This document shows, in pieces, positions 42,565 to 51,188 of a stretch of DNA of 64,000 nt. A program made the position numbers and the translations under genes. The DNA comes from Variovorax gracilis (lineage in GTDB: Bacteria; Pseudomonadota; Gammaproteobacteria; Burkholderiales; Burkholderiaceae_C). The notes beneath the pieces are model-generated. The model had not been told where the DNA came from. It did no database searches and saw nothing but the letters and a program-made list of their open reading frames with translations. Position 1 is the first letter of the stretch. Every line of letters begins with the position of its first letter. The stretch covers positions 29,089 to 93,088 of the forward strand of contig NZ_JASZYF010000024.1 of the NCBI RefSeq assembly GCF_030317115.1, given 5' to 3'.

Positions 42565-43767
42565 TCAGGCGCGACCGAAGAGCAGCACCGCGTTCGTGCC
42601 GCCGAAGGCGAATGAATTGCTGATCGCGGCTTCGACTTGCGGTGCGTCGGCACCGGCCTGGGGAACGAGGTTCAGGCTGCAGGCCGGGTCCACTTCGCCG
42701 CGATGGCCGTTGGGAGGCAACTGGCGGCGATGCAATGCCAGCACCGTCACCACCGCTTCCAGCGCACCGGCGGCGCCGAGCAGATGGCCGTGCAGCGCCT
42801 TGGTGGAACTGACGCGCAACTCGCCGAGGTCATCACCCCAGACTTCAGCCAACGCATCGCGCTCGACCACGTCGCCGATGCGGGTGGCCGTGCCGTGAGC
42901 GTTGCAGTAGCCCACGTCGCGGGGCCGAAGGCCGGCCTGGCGCAGCGCCTGGCGCAGCGCGCGTGCCTGTCCATGCGCATCGGGCTTCGTGAGGTGCGTG
43001 GCATCGCAGCCATGGCCCCAGCCATCGAGCGTGGCGTAGATTCGCGCGCCACGCTGACGGGCGCGATCGGCCGATTCGAGGATAAGGAAGGCGGCGCCTT
43101 CGCCGAGTGCGAATCCATTGCGATCGGTCGCGAACGGGCGGATCGCCGTCGCCTCTTCGCCGGGCACGAAGCTGGCAAGGGTCTGCATGGCCTGCCATGC
43201 AAGCACGACTCCCGGCACGATGAGCGCCTCGCTGCCACCCGCAATGGCCACGTCGACTTCGTCGCGCTGCACTGCCTTCGCAGCCTCGGCGATCGCGACG
43301 GCTGAAGACGCGCAGGCCACCGAGTAGGTCAGCACGGGACCCTGCACGCCCTGGCGAATCGCCACGTGCGAGGCCGGCGCGTTGGGCATGAAGGCGGGAA
43401 TGGTCAGCGGCGGGACGCGCCCATTGCCACGGTAGGCCGCGTCGAGCGCTGTCGCGCCACCCATGCCGCATCCCGTGTAGACGCCGATGCGCTCCGGGTC
43501 GACATCGCCGCGGATGCCGGCATCGCGCATCGCGAGGTCGGCGGCGGCCACCGCCAATTGGCTGACGCGATCGACGCCTGCAAGCTGCAGCTTGGTGAAC
43601 CAGCGTGATTCGTCGAAGGCCACCGTCGCCGCGGCGGCCGGCTTCGGAAGCTCGGGAAAGATCGGTGCGAGCGCCGATTCGCCGCGCAGGAGGGCTTCGA
43701 ACAGCGAACCGGGCTCGTCGCCGTGCGGCGCCATCACGCCCAGTCCGGTGACGGCGACCCGGCTCAC
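42565..43767 (-). CDS. Beta-ketoacyl-ACP synthase (FabF-like), orphan
   Basis: Condensing enzyme of 400 residues with the thiolase-fold triad Cys152 (SVACASSA), His291 (NAHGTAT) and His326 (KALHGHLLGAAG). It overlaps the ACP gene by four bases, so the two proteins are produced together. The rest of a fatty acid or polyketide pathway is absent; a ketosynthase plus dedicated ACP suggests a small specialised acyl product. It is too divergent from housekeeping FabF (GMGGATALDAAYRGNGRVPP-type insert around residue 101) to be that gene. Confidence 0.88.
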   Translation of the reverse strand: MSRVAVTGLGVMAPHGDEPGSLFEALLRGESALAPIFPELPKPAAAATVAFDESRWFTKLQLAGVDRVSQLAVAAADLAMRDAGIRGDVDPERIGVYTGCGMGGATALDAAYRGNGRVPPLTIPAFMPNAPASHVAIRQGVQGPVLTYSVACASSAVAIAEAAKAVQRDEVDVAIAGGSEALIVPGVVLAWQAMQTLASFVPGEEATAIRPFATDRNGFALGEGAAFLILESADRARQRGARIYATLDGWGHGCDATHLTKPDAHGQARALRQALRQAGLRPRDVGYCNAHGTATRIGDVVERDALAEVWGDDLGELRVSSTKALHGHLLGAAGALEAVVTVLALHRRQLPPNGHRGEVDPACSLNLVPQAGADAPQVEAAISNSFAFGGTNAVLLFGRA

Positions 43768-44003
43768 GTTGTCTGCGCCGCCCTGACCTTGTCGACCACG
43801 GCCGCCAGCTGGGCCAGCGTGTCGATGTTCGGATCGTCGTCGGGCATCGTGATGGCGAAGCGGTCTTCGATCGCGAACACGAATTCGACCAGCGCCAGCG
43901 AGTCGAATCCCTTTTCGCGCATGGAGGCCTGGGGGTCGAGCGCCGACGCTTCGATGCCGTACTTCTCGTGGATCAGGTCCTGCAATTCCTTCAGCGAACT
44001 CAT
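43764..44003 (-). CDS. Acyl carrier protein, dedicated
   Basis: 79-residue carrier with the phosphopantetheine attachment serine at residue 35 in EKGFDSLALVE. The acidic ACP helix II (EFVFAIEDRF) follows. Housekeeping AcpP has DSLD here, so DSLA is diagnostic of a specialised ACP. Its stop overlaps the ketosynthase start, and 76 bases separate it from the PAP2 phosphatase gene on the same strand. Confidence 0.9.
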   Translation of the reverse strand: MSSLKELQDLIHEKYGIEASALDPQASMREKGFDSLALVEFVFAIEDRFAITMPDDDPNIDTLAQLAAVVDKVRAAQTT

Positions 44004-44079
44004 GGTGCGGGTATCCGGTGTCGTTCTGGCCGCCGACCGAGCCGCGTCGATGGCGATGTTGGTATGGCCTGCCGGCAGA

Positions 44080-44841
44080 TCAACCCCTCCTGGGACGGCC
44101 GCCGAAGCGGCCCGCGGGCAGTGACATTCCATGATATCCGCTCCGCCTCCGCGACCGCGACGCCCTCCCGGGCCGCCAGTGCAGGGACGGGATGGCGAAG
44201 GCGATGCCGAGCACCGCGCCGGCCAACGCATCCAGCACCACGTGCTGCTTGACCGCCAGGGTCGAGTAGACGATGGCGGCGAACCACAGTCCATTGACGA
44301 TGCGAAGCAGCATCGGCGCGTGGGCTCCGCGCAGGATGTGCTCGACCCAGATCGCAGTGAACATCGCGACGGCCACGTGCATCGACGGACAGGCATTGCC
44401 GGCCGCATCCACCCCCTGCAGGATCGCGAAGCCCGGAAAGTCGGTCGCCTGCGTAGGCATGGGCGGGATCTGGGTCGGCCACAGGTAGAACAAGCCCAGC
44501 CCGGTCAGGCACAGCGCGCCGACCCACAGGCCGTAGACGACCAGTTCCTTGAAAGTGAGTTGCAGCCCCGGCGCAACGCCCACGTACACCCAGAGGGAAA
44601 AGTACGCGATCAGCGCCTGCGGCTGGAATGGAACCAGACGATCGAGCGCGGTCAGCGGCATCACCGTCATCGGATGAACCGGCTCGCGCAACAGATGGAA
44701 ATAGCCGATGAAGAAGATCCAGGTGAAGACGGTCGTGCCGACCACCTTCAGCAACAGATGCCGCCGAATCCGCAGACCGATTTCGGCGGTCCAGTTTTGC
44801 GACGGGAGCAGGCCGAGTTGCAGGTCGATCGGTTGATTCAT
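44080..44841 (-). CDS. PAP2-superfamily membrane phosphatase or inositol-phosphotransferase-like protein
   Basis: Membrane protein of 253 residues with about six helices and the PAP2 motifs ACPSMHVAVAMF (PSMH in place of PSGH) and KQHVVLDALAGAVLG (His and Asp). Such enzymes remove phosphate from lipid phosphates, or transfer head groups in the Aur1-like subgroup that shows PSMH. The C-terminal tail is strongly basic (RASRSRRRSG). Two starts are possible, the ATG at 44841 and an in-frame GTG ten codons earlier; neither has a clear ribosome site. A role with the neighbouring ACP/ketosynthase in a modified lipid is speculative. Confidence 0.8.
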   Translation of the reverse strand: MNQPIDLQLGLLPSQNWTAEIGLRIRRHLLLKVVGTTVFTWIFFIGYFHLLREPVHPMTVMPLTALDRLVPFQPQALIAYFSLWVYVGVAPGLQLTFKELVVYGLWVGALCLTGLGLFYLWPTQIPPMPTQATDFPGFAILQGVDAAGNACPSMHVAVAMFTAIWVEHILRGAHAPMLLRIVNGLWFAAIVYSTLAVKQHVVLDALAGAVLGIAFAIPSLHWRPGRASRSRRRSGYHGMSLPAGRFGGRPRRG

Positions 44842-44909
44842 GAATTCGGTGTTTCGGGTCTTGTCAGGCACCGAGCATGCCTGCTGACCGCGTGAACCGC
44901 AAACCCGGG

Positions 44910-46244
44910 CTACAGAATCAACATCGCGCGGAAGTCATTGACGTTGGTGTGTGTCGGCCCGGTGACCAGCAGATCGCCGATGGCATCGAAGTAGCCATAC
45001 GCATCGTTGCGGTCCAGGTGATCGGCCAGCTTGCATCCGGCGGACTCGGCGCGGCGCAAGGTGTCGGGAGAGACGAAGGCGCCGGCGTTGTCCTCGACGC
45101 CGTCGATGCCGTCGGTGTCGGCGGCGAGCGCCCAGACGCCCTCGCGCCCGGCCAGCGCGCCGGCAAGCCCGAGGCAGAATTCGCCCGCGCGACCACCACG
45201 GCCCTTGGCCTGTCCGGGCTGGCGCGGACGGATGGTGACGGTCGTCTCGCCGCCCGACAGGATCACGCAAGGCCTGGCGAACGGCGCGCCGCGCAAGGAC
45301 ACGGCGCGCGCCAGCGCACCATGGACCTTGCCGACTTCCCGCGATTCGCCTTCCAACTCGTCGCTGAGGATGTGGGCCTCGATGCCGGCCGCGCGCGCCG
45401 CCGCGGCGGCAGCTTCCAGCGACTGCTGGGGCGTGGCGATCAGGTGCGTGGCATGGCCCGTGAACACCGGGTCGGAAGGCTTCGGCGTTTCGAGCACGCC
45501 GCTTTCGAGTTGCGCACGCACCGGCGGCGGCACCTCGATGCGGTAGCGATCGAGGATGGCGAGCGCGTCGGCGCACGTCGTCGCATCGGGCACGGTCGGA
45601 CCGCTCGCGATCACTGCCGGATCGTCGCCTGGCACGTCGCTGATGGTCAGCGTCACCACCTGTGCGGGTGAGCACGCAGCCGCCAACCGGCCACCCTTGA
45701 TGCGCGAAAGATGCTTGCGCACACAGTTCATCTCGCCGATGTGCGCGCCCGATTCAAGCAGTTGCTTGTTGATGCGCTGCTTGTCGGCCAGCGTCAGGCC
45801 ATCGGCCGGCAGCGTCAGCAGCGCCGAGCCGCCGCCGGAAATCAGGCACAGCACGAGGTCATCGGACGTGAGCCCCTGCGTGAGCGCGAGGATGCGCTCG
45901 GCGGCCTTCATGCCCGCTTCGTCAGGCACCGGATGCGCGGCCTCGACGATCTCGATGCGCTGCGCGAGGCCTTCGGGCCGCGGCGGAATGTGCCCGTAGC
46001 GCGTGACCACGAGGCCCGAGAGCCCGGCATCGGCCGGCCATAGCGCCTCCAGCGCCTGCGCCATCGACCCGCCGGCCTTGCCCGCGCCGATGACCAGCGT
46101 GCGCCCCCTGGGCGGCTTGGGCAGGCAGGGGCCCATGCTCGCCAAGGGCAATGCCCGCTCGACGGCAACGCGGTAGATATGTTCGAGGAACTCGCGCGGC
46201 GCACCGCGCGGGTCAGGGATTTGCTGGGGGTTCGATGAGGTCAT
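44910..46244 (-). CDS. ttuD: Glycerate 2-kinase (MOFRL family)
   Basis: Phosphorylates glycerate, produced from glyoxylate through tartronate semialdehyde, to 2-phosphoglycerate. The 444 residues contain the family signature LVIGAGKAGGSMAQALE near residue 51 and LCLISGGGSALLTLPADGL near residue 135, and the C-terminal MOFRL domain with ADTDGIDGVEDNAGAFV. It lies 59 bases downstream of puuD on the same strand, consistent with glyoxylate use from purine breakdown. The ATG at 46244 gives the usual MTSSNPQQIPDP-like start; an in-frame TTG six codons earlier is possible. Confidence 0.93.
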   Translation of the reverse strand: MTSSNPQQIPDPRGAPREFLEHIYRVAVERALPLASMGPCLPKPPRGRTLVIGAGKAGGSMAQALEALWPADAGLSGLVVTRYGHIPPRPEGLAQRIEIVEAAHPVPDEAGMKAAERILALTQGLTSDDLVLCLISGGGSALLTLPADGLTLADKQRINKQLLESGAHIGEMNCVRKHLSRIKGGRLAAACSPAQVVTLTISDVPGDDPAVIASGPTVPDATTCADALAILDRYRIEVPPPVRAQLESGVLETPKPSDPVFTGHATHLIATPQQSLEAAAAAARAAGIEAHILSDELEGESREVGKVHGALARAVSLRGAPFARPCVILSGGETTVTIRPRQPGQAKGRGGRAGEFCLGLAGALAGREGVWALAADTDGIDGVEDNAGAFVSPDTLRRAESAGCKLADHLDRNDAYGYFDAIGDLLVTGPTHTNVNDFRAMLIL

Positions 46245-46302
46245 GGTTCTGCCTGTCTTCAACGATTGTCTCCGTACCGCCCCCGCCGAAGCTGCGACGA
46301 GG

Positions 46303-47508
46303 CTACTTGGTGCTCGCGCCGCCCTGGAACCACTTGCCGATCAACTCACGCTCGGCATCGGTCATGCCGGTCGAATTGTTCATCGGCATGATTTTCGTGA
46401 CCACGGCTTGCTGGTACACGCCCTGGGCATGCGCGGCAACTTGCTCGGGCGTATCCAGCCGCACATTCTTCATCTGCACCTGTGCGCCGTGGCACATGTA
46501 GCAGCGCTGCTCCAGCACTTTCTGCACTTCGCCGAACGATACCTTTTGTGGCGCCGCGCCGGCGGCAGGGGCCGCGACCGGCTCCGGCTTCATCCAGATG
46601 ATGGTCAGGCCCAGCACGGCGATGCCGAAGAGCGCGTATGGAATCGGATTGCGCGCATTGCCGAGCTTGAAGCGATGCCGAACCACGAAGAACTGCCGGA
46701 TCGCCGCGCCGCCGAGCATGATGAGCAGCAGCACGATCCAGTTGTACTTGTGCGTATAGGTGAAGCTGTAGTGGTTGCTCAGCATCGTGAAGAGCACCGG
46801 CAGCGTGAAGTAGGTGTTGTGCACGCTGCGCTGCTTGCCGCGCTGGCCATGAACGGGGTCGACCGGTTTGCCCTCGCGCAATGCCGCCACGTTCTTGCGC
46901 TGGCCGGGAATGATCCAGAAGAAGACGTTGCCGCTCATGGTCGTCGCCATCATCGCGCCCACCAGCAGGAAGGCCGCGCGGCCGGCGAACCACTGGCAAG
47001 CGAGCCAGGCCGCGAAGGCGATGAAGACGGCCACCAGCACGCCCACGATGGTGTCGCCGTTCTTGCGCCGCCCGAAGATCTGGCAGATGCCGTCGTAGAC
47101 CATCCAGAACACCACGAAGAAGGCCAGTGCCACGCCGATGGCGGCACCGGGCTGCCAGTCCATCTTCGACTTGTCGATCAGGTAGGTGCTCGCGTTCCAC
47201 AGGTACGACATCGTGAAGAGCGCGAACCCCGTGAGCCACGTGGAATAGCTCTCCCAGTACGACCAGTGCAGATGGTCCGGCAGCTTCTTGGGCGCAAGCG
47301 CGTACTTCTGCATGTTGTAGAAGCCGCCGCCGTGCACCGCCCACTGCTCGCCGCCAACGCCCTTGTCCAGCGATTCGGGGTCCTGCGGCTTCTCGAGGCT
47401 GTTGTCCAGCATCACGAAGTAGAAGGAGGCGCCGATCCATGCGATGGCGGTGATGACGTGGACCCAGCGCAGCAGCAGATTGGCCCAGTCGAGGTAATAG
47501 CTTTCCAT
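46303..47508 (-). CDS. puuD: Membrane urate hydroxylase with cytochrome c domain (PuuD type)
   Basis: Oxidises urate to 5-hydroxyisourate at the membrane and passes electrons to the respiratory chain instead of making peroxide. The 401 residues have an N-terminal eight-helix Urate_ox_N/DUF989 domain (WANLLLRWVHVITAIAWIGASFYF near residue 8 in parts) and a C-terminal periplasmic cytochrome c domain with CYMCH at 336-340 and the candidate axial Met in KIMPMNN. It follows the GTGTATACA operator at 47644. Gene neighbours supply the next steps (UraH, UraD, PuuE), and no soluble uricase is present in the window. Confidence 0.95.
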   Translation of the reverse strand: MESYYLDWANLLLRWVHVITAIAWIGASFYFVMLDNSLEKPQDPESLDKGVGGEQWAVHGGGFYNMQKYALAPKKLPDHLHWSYWESYSTWLTGFALFTMSYLWNASTYLIDKSKMDWQPGAAIGVALAFFVVFWMVYDGICQIFGRRKNGDTIVGVLVAVFIAFAAWLACQWFAGRAAFLLVGAMMATTMSGNVFFWIIPGQRKNVAALREGKPVDPVHGQRGKQRSVHNTYFTLPVLFTMLSNHYSFTYTHKYNWIVLLLIMLGGAAIRQFFVVRHRFKLGNARNPIPYALFGIAVLGLTIIWMKPEPVAAPAAGAAPQKVSFGEVQKVLEQRCYMCHGAQVQMKNVRLDTPEQVAAHAQGVYQQAVVTKIMPMNNSTGMTDAERELIGKWFQGGASTK

Positions 47509-47643
47509 TGACTCTCAACCTTCTCGGCGCGTGGGGGCGCCTTGGAGTTTCGGCCTGCTCACCACTGCGGGCGCTGTAAGCAGAGAAAGTGCCGCGAACG
47601 CAGGCCATGGAATGGACCTCGCTCCGCTGCGGCTTGTGGACTG

Positions 47644-47657
47644 AAGTGTATACACTT
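47644..47657. promoter_or_regulatory. GTGTATACA operator upstream of puuD
   Basis: AAGTGTATACACTT is a perfect 14-base palindrome, 136 bases upstream of the puuD start in the puuD-xdhC spacer. It matches the sites at 49524 and 59129 and is the kind of sequence bound by FCD-type GntR regulators, such as the one at 49556. Probable repressor-binding site. Confidence 0.8.
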
Positions 47658-47715
47658 TTGAAGGGTCTTTCTTGGGTTTTGCCTCACTCGGCGTGCTGGA
47701 AAACCCTGATCACCT

Positions 47716-48528
47716 TCACGCGGCTGGAAGCGATTGCAACAACTGTGCCGCCACGGCCACCGCGATCACCTCGGGCTCCTTGCCGGTGATGCCGGGCACG
47801 CCGATGGGGCAGGTCACCCGGTCCATTTCGGCGGCCGTGAAACCCCGCGCCTCCAGGCGATGGCGAAAGGTAGCCCACTTGGTCTTGCTGCCGATCAGGC
47901 CGATGTACGGAAGATCGTCGCACTCGCGCAGCCGCCTGAGGCAGGCGATCACGATGTCGAGGTCTTCCGCGTGGCTGAAGCTCATGATCAGCACGCGCGA
48001 GCCGGGCGCGAGTTGCGCGACTGCCTGCTGCACGGGCTCGGAATGCTCGGTTTCGATCTGTGCGGGCAGCGCATCGGGGAACACGCCGTCGCGGCTGTCG
48101 ATCCAGCGCACGGTGAAGGGCAGCGTCGACAGCAACCGTGCGAGCGCCGCGCCGACGTGACCGCCGCCGAACAGGGCGACCGGCTCCAGGTGCGCCAGAA
48201 GTTCGGTCTGCAACGCCTTGGCGTGCGACGCGGAGATCCGGCGATACGACAGGAACACCACGCCGCCACAACACTGTCCAAGGCTGGGGCCGAGCGGATA
48301 GCGCCGGACGCCATCGATGGCCGGACCGCCAGCGAGCCAGGCTCGCGCTTCATCGGTCGCCTGGAATTCGAGCTGCCCGCCGCCGATCGTGGCCGTGAGC
48401 CCATCGGCCCAGACTGCCATCCACGTGCCGGCCTCCCGTGGCGCGGAGCCCTGGGTCGATTCGACGCGCACGAGCACGCCGTCTTCGCGCTGCAGACGCG
48501 CGAGCAGTTCGTCGACGGCGCCGGTCAT
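47716..48528 (-). CDS. xdhC: XdhC, molybdenum cofactor insertion chaperone for xanthine dehydrogenase
   Basis: Binds molybdopterin, promotes sulfuration and inserts the cofactor into XdhB. The 270 residues have an N-terminal domain with STQGSAPREAG and GPSLGQCCGGVV (the conserved Cys pair) and a C-terminal Rossmann-like domain with EPVALFGGGHVGAALARLL. XdhC genes usually follow xdhB; here the target genes are about 34 kb away and only the urate-degradation genes are close. It is upstream of, and on the same strand as, puuD, with the operator between. Confidence 0.94.
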   Translation of the reverse strand: MTGAVDELLARLQREDGVLVRVESTQGSAPREAGTWMAVWADGLTATIGGGQLEFQATDEARAWLAGGPAIDGVRRYPLGPSLGQCCGGVVFLSYRRISASHAKALQTELLAHLEPVALFGGGHVGAALARLLSTLPFTVRWIDSRDGVFPDALPAQIETEHSEPVQQAVAQLAPGSRVLIMSFSHAEDLDIVIACLRRLRECDDLPYIGLIGSKTKWATFRHRLEARGFTAAEMDRVTCPIGVPGITGKEPEVIAVAVAAQLLQSLPAA

Positions 48529-48581
48529 GCCCGAAACCTCCGGTTGCGCGAGCGAATCGCGGGCACGGTATAACCGCGCCG

Positions 48582-49091
48582 ATGAATTTTCAGTCCATGC
48601 CGCGCCGCCTTGCACTGGCGGCCGCCCTTCTCTCGAGCCTGTGGCTCGCCGGTTGCGGCACCAGCCCGACTTCGCGCACTGGAACCGTCCCCGGCCAACT
48701 GAGCAACGCCGCGCCCGATCCGAGTGACGGCAGCCGGCCGAAGCCCCGCGCATCCGGCGCGGCAACCCCGCGCGACTACCGGCGCGACGCTGCGCGCCAT
48801 GTCTACGAGATCAACAAGCAGCGCATCTACAGCGGCAAGCTGCCGCCCCTGCTCTATGCGGTCGGAACGCTGCAGGTCAACCTGGACACCAGCGGCAAGG
48901 TGCTTTCGATGCATTGGATGCGCGCCCCGACGCATGCGCCGGAGGTGATCGCCGAGATCGAACGCACGGTGCTCAGCGCCGCGCCCTTCCCCGTCGCGAC
49001 CCAATTGGGCAAGGTCACGTGGACGGACACCTGGCTGTGGGACGAAGGCGGTCATTTTCAGCTCGATACCTTGAGCGAAGGACAGCTGTAG
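48582..49091 (+). CDS. Lipoprotein with TonB-C-like domain
   Basis: Envelope lipoprotein of 169 residues with lipobox LAGC near residue 25, a Ser/Pro/Arg-rich linker, and a C-terminal TonB-like fold (AVGTLQVNLDTSGKVLSMHW and the ending FPVATQLGKVTWTDTW). It is divergent from xdhC over 53 bases that contain a TATAAC box. Similar proteins are widespread in betaproteobacteria with unknown role. It has no visible purine function. Confidence 0.78.
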   Translation: MNFQSMPRRLALAAALLSSLWLAGCGTSPTSRTGTVPGQLSNAAPDPSDGSRPKPRASGAATPRDYRRDAARHVYEINKQRIYSGKLPPLLYAVGTLQVNLDTSGKVLSMHWMRAPTHAPEVIAEIERTVLSAAPFPVATQLGKVTWTDTWLWDEGGHFQLDTLSEGQL

Positions 49092-49118
49092 ATGCGGCGC
49101 TCCTGGAAAGCCGACATC

Positions 49119-49481
49119 TCATGACCCACGATAGGTGGAATAGCTCCACGGGCTGACAAGGAGCGGCACGTGGTAGTGCTGGTCGGTGTGCGCCACGCCG
49201 AAATCCAGCGCCACGCGGTTCAGGAAATTCGGCTCGGGCAGCGCGACACCGCGCGCCTTGAAATAACCCGCCACATCGAACACCAGGCGGTAGGTGCCCG
49301 CCTTCAGCGTGCTGTTGTCGTACAGCGGCCCATCGCTGCGGCCGTCCGCATTCAGCGTGAAGCGCCGCACCAGCGTGGCGCGCGCGTCCTCGCCGGTGCC
49401 GTCGGTGGTGAACAGCGCGACTTCCATGCCGGCGGCGGGGCTACCGTGCATGGTGTCCAGTACGTGGGTGCTCAGGCCCAT
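49119..49481 (-). CDS. uraH: 5-Hydroxyisourate hydrolase (transthyretin-related)
   Basis: Hydrolyses 5-hydroxyisourate, the PuuD product, to OHCU. The 120 residues match the family and end in the signature YSTYRGS. His6 in STHVLDTMHG is the N-terminal catalytic histidine, and LVRRFTLNADGR carries the conserved arginines. It is divergent from the GntR gene; the shared 74-base spacer contains a GTGTATACA operator. The convergent lipoprotein gene ends 27 bases from its stop. Confidence 0.96.
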   Translation of the reverse strand: MGLSTHVLDTMHGSPAAGMEVALFTTDGTGEDARATLVRRFTLNADGRSDGPLYDNSTLKAGTYRLVFDVAGYFKARGVALPEPNFLNRVALDFGVAHTDQHYHVPLLVSPWSYSTYRGS

Positions 49482-49523
49482 GGATGTGCTCCTTCAGTGC
49501 ATTCGGGAAATTCCGGTCGACAA

Positions 49524-49537
49524 AAGTGTATACAGTT
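49524..49537. promoter_or_regulatory. GTGTATACA operator between uraH and the GntR gene
   Basis: AAGTGTATACAGTT, one mismatch from the perfect puuD palindrome, lies 18 bases upstream of the GntR start and 42 bases upstream of uraH. It could control both divergent promoters and gives the regulator a means to repress itself. Confidence 0.8.
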
Positions 49538-49555
49538 CTTGGCTTTGGGTCTATC

Positions 49556-50230
49556 ATGAAAAGCATGGACTCGACCACCACCCGCGCGATCGTCGACGCA
49601 CTCACCAAGGCCATTGTGGAACACCGGCTTCAGCCGGGCAGCAAGCTGGCCGAGCAAAAACTGGCGGACCACTTCGGTGTGTCGCGCACCCTGGTGCGGC
49701 AAGCCCTGTTCCAGCTTTCGCAGAACAAGTTGATTCGGCTGGAGCCCGCGCGCGGTGCCTTTGTGGCGGCTCCGGCGGTCGACGAAGCCAAGCAGGTGTT
49801 CGCGGTGCGCCGCATGCTGGAGGCCGAGATGACGCGCGCCTTCGTGCGCAGCGTGACGCCGTCCAAGATCAAGGCACTCAAGGAACACGTGGCGCTCGAG
49901 AAGGCCGCCGTTTCCGGCGAAGACATCTCAGGCCGTACCGAACTGCTCGGCGACTTCCACGTGCGCATGGCCGAGCTCATGGGCAACGCGGTGCTGGCGC
50001 AGATCCTCGGCGAGCTGATCTCTCGCTGCGCCCTCATCACGCTGATGTACCAGAGCGCCACCGCCGCCGAGCACTCGAACGACGAGCACGCCGACATCGT
50101 GAAGGCGCTGGCCGCCAAGGACGAGGAGCGTGCCGTGCGCCTCATGACCGAGCACCTCGAGCACGTCGAGGCCAACCTCACCTTCGACCGCAAGGTTCCC
50201 ACCCATGACATCAGCCTCGCACTGGCCTGA
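49556..50230 (+). CDS. GntR-family (FCD) regulator of the urate/allantoin genes
   Basis: Transcription factor of 224 residues: winged helix at about 8-74 (LQPGSKLAEQKLADHFGVSR, TLVRQALFQLSQNKLIRLEP) and an FCD ligand-binding domain at about 85-210 (DFHVRMAELMGNAVLAQILG, DEHADIVKALAAKDEERA). FCD domains commonly bind metal and small carboxylates. It is first in the run gntR, puuE, uraD-allC and M20, with a GTGTATACA operator just upstream and matching sites before puuD and the permease gene. A repressor induced by a urate or allantoin metabolite is the likeliest model. A second in-frame ATG lies three codons in. Confidence 0.9.
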   Translation: MKSMDSTTTRAIVDALTKAIVEHRLQPGSKLAEQKLADHFGVSRTLVRQALFQLSQNKLIRLEPARGAFVAAPAVDEAKQVFAVRRMLEAEMTRAFVRSVTPSKIKALKEHVALEKAAVSGEDISGRTELLGDFHVRMAELMGNAVLAQILGELISRCALITLMYQSATAAEHSNDEHADIVKALAAKDEERAVRLMTEHLEHVEANLTFDRKVPTHDISLALA

Positions 50231-50236
50231 GCATCC

Positions 50237-51187
50237 ATGAGCATCTACGACTCCACCCTGCCCTATCCGCGCGATCTCGTGGGTTACGGCCGCAATCCGC
50301 CGCATGCGCAGTGGCCTGGCCGCGCGCGCATCGCGGTGCAGTTCGTGCTGAACTACGAGGAAGGCGGCGAGAACTGCGTGCTCCACGGCGACGCCGGCTC
50401 GGAGCAGTTCCTCTCCGAGATGTTCAATCCCGCGAGCTTTCCCGACCGGCACATCAGCATGGAAGGGATCTACGAATACGGCTCGCGCGCGGGCGTCTGG
50501 CGCATCCTGCGCGAATTCGAGAAGCGCAACCTGCCGCTTACGGTGTTCGGCGTCGGCATGGCGCTCGAGCGCTATCCCGAGCTGGCGGTTGCGTTCAAGG
50601 AACTGGGTCACGAGATCGCCTGCCACGGCTGGCGCTGGATCCACTACCAGGGCATCGACGAGGCCATCGAGCGCGAGCACATGCGGCTCGGCATGGAGGC
50701 CATCGAAAAGCTCACCGGCGAGCGCGCGCTTGGCTGGTACACAGGCCGCGACAGCCCGCGCACGCGCCGGCTGGTGGCGGACTACGGCGGCTTCGAATAC
50801 GACAGCGACTACTACGGCGACGATCTGCCCTTCTGGATGAAGGTGCAGAAGACCGACGGCGAGGTCGTGCCGCAATTGATCGTGCCCTACACGCTCGACT
50901 GCAACGACATGCGCTTCGCGCTGCCGCAGGGCTATTCGCACGCCGACCCCTTCTTCCAGTACATGAAGGACACCTTCGACGCCCTCTACGCCGAAGGCGA
51001 CGAGGCGCCGAAGATGATGAGCATCGGCATGCACTGCCGCCTGCTGGGACGCCCAGGGCGCATCACCGCGCTGCAGCGCTTTCTCGATCACATCGCCGCG
51101 CACGATCGCGTCTGGGTCTGCCGCCGGCTCGACATCGCGCAGCACTGGAAGGCGACCCATCCGTACGCCGCCAAGAATGGAGACTGA
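50237..51187 (+). CDS. puuE: Allantoinase, PuuE type (polysaccharide-deacetylase fold)
   Basis: Hydrolyses allantoin to allantoate without requiring the metal-dependent amidohydrolase fold of classical allantoinase. The 316 residues have the PuuE marks DLVGYGRNPPHAQWPG, NYEEGGENCVLHGDAGSE and GHEIACHGWRWIHYQG, with the last histidine motif typical of the deacetylase fold. Its length matches the family. It is 6 bases after the GntR gene and overlaps the first in-frame ATG of the next gene. Confidence 0.96.
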   Translation: MSIYDSTLPYPRDLVGYGRNPPHAQWPGRARIAVQFVLNYEEGGENCVLHGDAGSEQFLSEMFNPASFPDRHISMEGIYEYGSRAGVWRILREFEKRNLPLTVFGVGMALERYPELAVAFKELGHEIACHGWRWIHYQGIDEAIEREHMRLGMEAIEKLTGERALGWYTGRDSPRTRRLVADYGGFEYDSDYYGDDLPFWMKVQKTDGEVVPQLIVPYTLDCNDMRFALPQGYSHADPFFQYMKDTFDALYAEGDEAPKMMSIGMHCRLLGRPGRITALQRFLDHIAAHDRVWVCRRLDIAQHWKATHPYAAKNGD

Positions 51188-51188
51188 C

